Source of the DNA: Thuidium tamariscinum
Taxonomy: Eukaryota; Streptophyta; Bryopsida; Hypnales; Thuidiaceae
Length of the DNA stretch: 64,000 nucleotides
Assembly (NCBI GenBank): GCA_947034885.2
Contig: OX344758.2
Span: forward strand, 10,480,501 to 10,544,500
Reading direction: 5' to 3'
Position 1 is the stretch's first letter, and each line of letters starts with the position of its first letter. A model generated the notes under the pieces. The model searched no databases and was not told the DNA's origin. It saw nothing but the letters and a program-made list of their open reading frames with translations. Below, piece by piece: positions 61,039-64,000 of the stretch. The position numbers were made by a program, and so were the translations under genes.

Positions 61039-62275
61039 TCAAAAATAGAAGATTGGAAAAAAATCATCATCCCATGTTATTTGGAAAAATATTTTAGAAT
61101 TGATGAATGTACAAATCAAAGTTCTAGACTTTGAATTTTAGATTCCGTTTGCATATTAGTATATTACCTATACCAACATTGTCACCATTCTCTTTTTCCA
61201 AAAATAAAAACATATATATAATTATCTTTTCATACATTAATGCTCTATTGGATATTTGATCCATTAATACCAATTTTTGAAAGCAAAAATCTACAGTTCA
61301 AAATCCAATGTTTGAGCAAAGGACTATCCATTTTTGAACAAATGGATAGTGTAATATAGATAAGACCTAGACATCACGGTAGATGGGGTCTTTCGCTCTT
61401 GGTGGATGGAGTCAGGTAAGACAAGAGCTTGGACGGTGAAGGAAATCCGGTTAAATAGGTGAGCGGAAGGGTGCCTCAATAATTAAGGTTTTGACAAACA
61501 GACAGACATGATTGCGTCAGATAAGATTGAAGTGTATAGGGTTGGTATACATGGGGTTGGGGTACAAATACTTTAGGAGGTTTGTTTGGATATAACTAAT
61601 GTGTTTTACATCCCTTGGGGGCATGAGTGCTAGTAGTCATAGTGAAACAAATTTGCCAAAACTTTATATGGGCAAGTAAAATTTCCTAAAAATTTCACGT
61701 ATGCTCTATATTATGTATTTATATAAGACCCTTTGGGTACAATCGTACGAAAAGTGGTTAAACATGTGTAATGTAGACCTAGTGAAGTCAAACATGAATG
61801 ACTACAAATTACCTTGTGTCCAACAATGGCTTTTGTCAAACATAAGTTAGAGGACATTGTGGACTAAGTAGTAAAAGTATTGGATGTTGTAAATCCTATA
61901 GTTCCACCTAATCCTTGAAATTTTATTTATTTTGCTTATTGCTCAATTTTAGAATTAGCTTGGTAAAAAACAACAAAAAAGAGTATTCATAGAATGCTTG
62001 AAGGGATTCCCTATAACGATGAAAAATTAGTTAGAATAGACCAAGAATTGCCCAATATATACATGTAAAGTTCAAATCATTCTATTTTGATTAGTGACAT
62101 GAGTACATGACAATATAAAAGTAGTGCATTCGAAAGCAAATTCATAAATGTGTCGTTGTGTCTCTCTTCTAAATTATTGGATATTCACTTTAATCATTTA
62201 TATAATGATGATATTTGGCATACAAATTTCTTTTTCAATAGAATGTTATGAAATATGAAAATTGCCACTAAACAA
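61039..62275. other. Gene-free stretch
   Basis: AT-rich apart from a slightly G-rich patch at 61,370-61,640. No gene or element resolved. Confidence 0.45.
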
Positions 62276-62304
62276 TAAACCCTAAACCCTAAATCCTAAA
62301 CCCT
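62276..62304. repeat. Interstitial telomere-like repeat (CCCTAAA)n
   Basis: Four units, one with a single change (AAACCCTAAACCCTAAATCC...), of the plant telomere repeat. Single or few AAACCCTAA copies are also known as telo-boxes in plant promoters. This one is about 570 bp before the ATG of gene C. Confidence 0.85.
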
Positions 62305-62504
62305 CGACCTTCAAAAAGTCTCAGAAATATTAAAAAATTGCACATATTACCATTGCTTGCTTTAAATTCCTTGAATAATTTTACAAGAACTAAATTTAAA
62401 TAACTTCAACATTGGATCCCTATCCTGAATTCTTCTTTGCGCGCTGCTTGCTTTGCTGGCGGACTTCGAATCCGAGGACACACGCAGAGGAGAATCCCAG
62501 ACTT

Positions 62505-62732
62505 TAACGCGCGGACAGAGCCATCGGACGCGTGGACGGCACCTGCGGACGGGCGGACGGACTAGGTTTGGGCGCGCGGACGGGAGCTTCGGCGGCGCTT
62601 TTAGGGTCGGGAGCGGACGGCGGCGGACTGTCCGCCCTCGTGGCCGCTTCGCGTCGTTTGGGCGGACGGTCGGTGCCGATTCAAGTTAGGTTCGGGGTCG
62701 GACAGGTATAAGGGCGGACGGCGGACGGATTT
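62505..62732 (+). promoter_or_regulatory. GCGGACG island C with TATAAG box, upstream of gene C
   Basis: A GC-rich island of about 230 bp with about a dozen GCGGACGG-type words, mostly in one orientation. GGTATAAGGGCGGACGGCGG puts TATAAG at 62,707, 166 bp before the ATG of gene C. Open frames inside the island are repeat artefacts. Confidence 0.7.
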
Positions 62733-62872
62733 CTTTCACTCCTCTCTCCATTATTGGGTTCAACTTTGTCGGAGGCTCTACTGTTGCTTCATTGTGCCAG
62801 TTGCTCCTACGAGGTAGAGAGTTGGGTGATCAAACTGATTGTTTATTTCACGACACTCGTGGACTCGAAGTC

Positions 62873-64000
62873 ATGGCAAGTGAGGGTGATGAACGTGGTG
62901 GGGGAATAAATGCAGCGGGTGGTGGCAATCGAAGGCATAAGCCAAAGGGCGCCAGCCACGAATTACATTATGAGATTCTGGATGACCCAAACATCAAAGC
63001 GGAAAACGGATGGGAGGAGGAGGCAGCACCGTATTGGTCTTCGAAAATGTGCAAAAAATACGTGAAAATGTACCACATTGACAAGTTGTGGCCTAGGGAG
63101 GCCCATGAACTTCATACACGTGGTTTTGCTTGCAAACCCACCAACTGCAATAACGCTCATTTTGTGCATCGCGCTTTGGAAGTTTGGCGGGCCCTCTTTG
63201 GAAAGAAAGCAATGAGTAAAGGGTACATAAACTACAGCTTGGCTTCTATGGTGTATGCAAAATTGATATTGGAACGCAAGGTGGATTGGAGCACGTATCC
63301 GGCGACAGCACAAACTCCATTTGTACAAGAAATGAATGGAAAAGACATTCCCGATTTGTACAATCCTCAAGGAGGGCCAAGTGAGGTATCGAAGCCCAAA
63401 AGAGTATTAAAAAATACTAGAAAAATTGAAACAAAAGTCTCAGAGGTACCAAGTGATGGACCACGCTTGCAGCCTACACACACTTTGAGGACAATGGAAG
63501 ATACTGAAGGTGAAGGTGTGGAAGGAAAAGTGTTTGCAACTCCTCCTACGGATTTAATATGCACTCCAAATGTTACGACGGTGGCTGAACAGGGCATTCT
63601 TGAAGATATACAGAGTGGGAAGAAAGAAGGTGGGCCCCCATTGGCTCGATGTGAAGGTAGTGAAGATACGGAAGAGGTAGCCGAGGGAGAAATTGCAGAG
63701 GCCAATGCTACAATTCATGATATTATTGACAGTAATGCTCTCGACATCTTCGGGCTTGTACATTCGAAACCATCATGTTTGAGCAAACCGAGCGTTTCCA
63801 GCCCCGTACAGAGCGCAACAATTGAAGCAGCTACTGCCAAAAAAAATGGAGAGGCATCTCAGGGAAAAGGAAAAGAAGTAGTCATCGATGTTGAAGTCAT
63901 CCCCAACCAATACCCGCATTTGTCCACCTTGAACACATCACAATTGGAGGCTCTTTCGAACATGCCGAATGCCGCAGAGCTGGAACGGTTGTTGGAGGCT
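62873..64000 (+). CDS. Gene C (partial): paralogue of gene A's N-terminal domain, runs off the window
   Basis: ATG at 62,873 (context AAGTCATGG) opens 376 codons with no stop before the window end. After a Gly-rich N-terminus, residues 46-141 carry the domain of gene A: GWEEE, YW, MCKKYVKM, HI-KLWPRE, NAHFVHRALEVW, YINYSLASMVYAKLILERK and VDW. The insert CKPTNCNN before FVHR is absent from A, as is the first Cys of A's CTTC, so a zinc site is unlikely. The rest is acidic and disordered-looking (DTEGEGVEG, SEDTEEVAEGEIAEA), then KGKEVVIDVEVIPNQYPHLS, then a Leu-rich possible helix (LEALSNMPNAAELERLLEA) at the edge. The family is unrecognised. It is intronless so far and has the shared promoter island. 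Confidence 0.75.
   Translation, partial: MASEGDERGGGINAAGGGNRRHKPKGASHELHYEILDDPNIKAENGWEEEAAPYWSSKMCKKYVKMYHIDKLWPREAHELHTRGFACKPTNCNNAHFVHRALEVWRALFGKKAMSKGYINYSLASMVYAKLILERKVDWSTYPATAQTPFVQEMNGKDIPDLYNPQGGPSEVSKPKRVLKNTRKIETKVSEVPSDGPRLQPTHTLRTMEDTEGEGVEGKVFATPPTDLICTPNVTTVAEQGILEDIQSGKKEGGPPLARCEGSEDTEEVAEGEIAEANATIHDIIDSNALDIFGLVHSKPSCLSKPSVSSPVQSATIEAATAKKNGEASQGKGKEVVIDVEVIPNQYPHLSTLNTSQLEALSNMPNAAELERLLEA

Noticed and set aside
1..64000. CRISPR arrays, bacterial operons, tRNA or rRNA genes
   Set aside because: No regular spacer arrays, no ribosome-binding-site-led gene chains, and no cloverleaf or rRNA segment recognised. The direct repeats found are satellites, tandem duplications or transposon parts.

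Overview
The window looks like plant nuclear DNA. It has long AT-rich, gene-poor stretches full of small inverted-repeat elements. One clear spliced plant gene (an ATG13 autophagy subunit) has GT-AG introns, one foldback element has the CACTACAAGAAAA ends of plant CACTA transposons, and there is a short run of plant-type telomere repeat (CCCTAAA). I cannot name the species. The unusual gene families and the GC-rich islands in a very AT-rich background make me lean to a non-flowering land plant such as a moss or relative, with low confidence.

Layout. About 1-3.4 kb holds a decayed multi-exon gene whose protein carries tandem repeats. From 3.4 to 14.5 kb the DNA is AT-rich and full of inverted-repeat elements: a roughly 735-bp family, a family of roughly 0.75-0.94 kb flanked by TTAA, and a foldback built of ~177-bp modules. 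ATG13 occupies 15.0-18.9 kb in four exons that join to 781 codons. From 19.8 to 46.8 kb I see no gene, only dispersed repeats and MITE-like elements (CACTA-like, Tourist-like, TTAA-flanked palindromes, and others). A 4045-bp element with TGTGAGC/GCTCACA ends and a 5-bp target duplication, best read as a solo LTR, lies at 46,849-50,893.

The most interesting part is 51-64 kb. Three intronless genes lie within 12 kb: A (51,932-53,011, +), a divergent protein-kinase-like gene K (57,189-58,685, -) and C (62,873 to beyond the end, +). Each has, 165-225 bp upstream of its ATG, a TATAAG box embedded in a GC-rich island made of repeated GCGGACGG / CCGTCCGC words. These islands are very different from the AT-rich surroundings. 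A and C also share a roughly 90-residue N-terminal domain (GWEEE ... CKKYVKM ... FVHR ... NYS ... VDW) that I do not recognise. I read these as members of a set of single-exon genes carrying a common promoter module; whether they act together or spread as mobile or retro-copied units is open. A hAT-transposase-like fragment and a telomere-like run lie between K and C.
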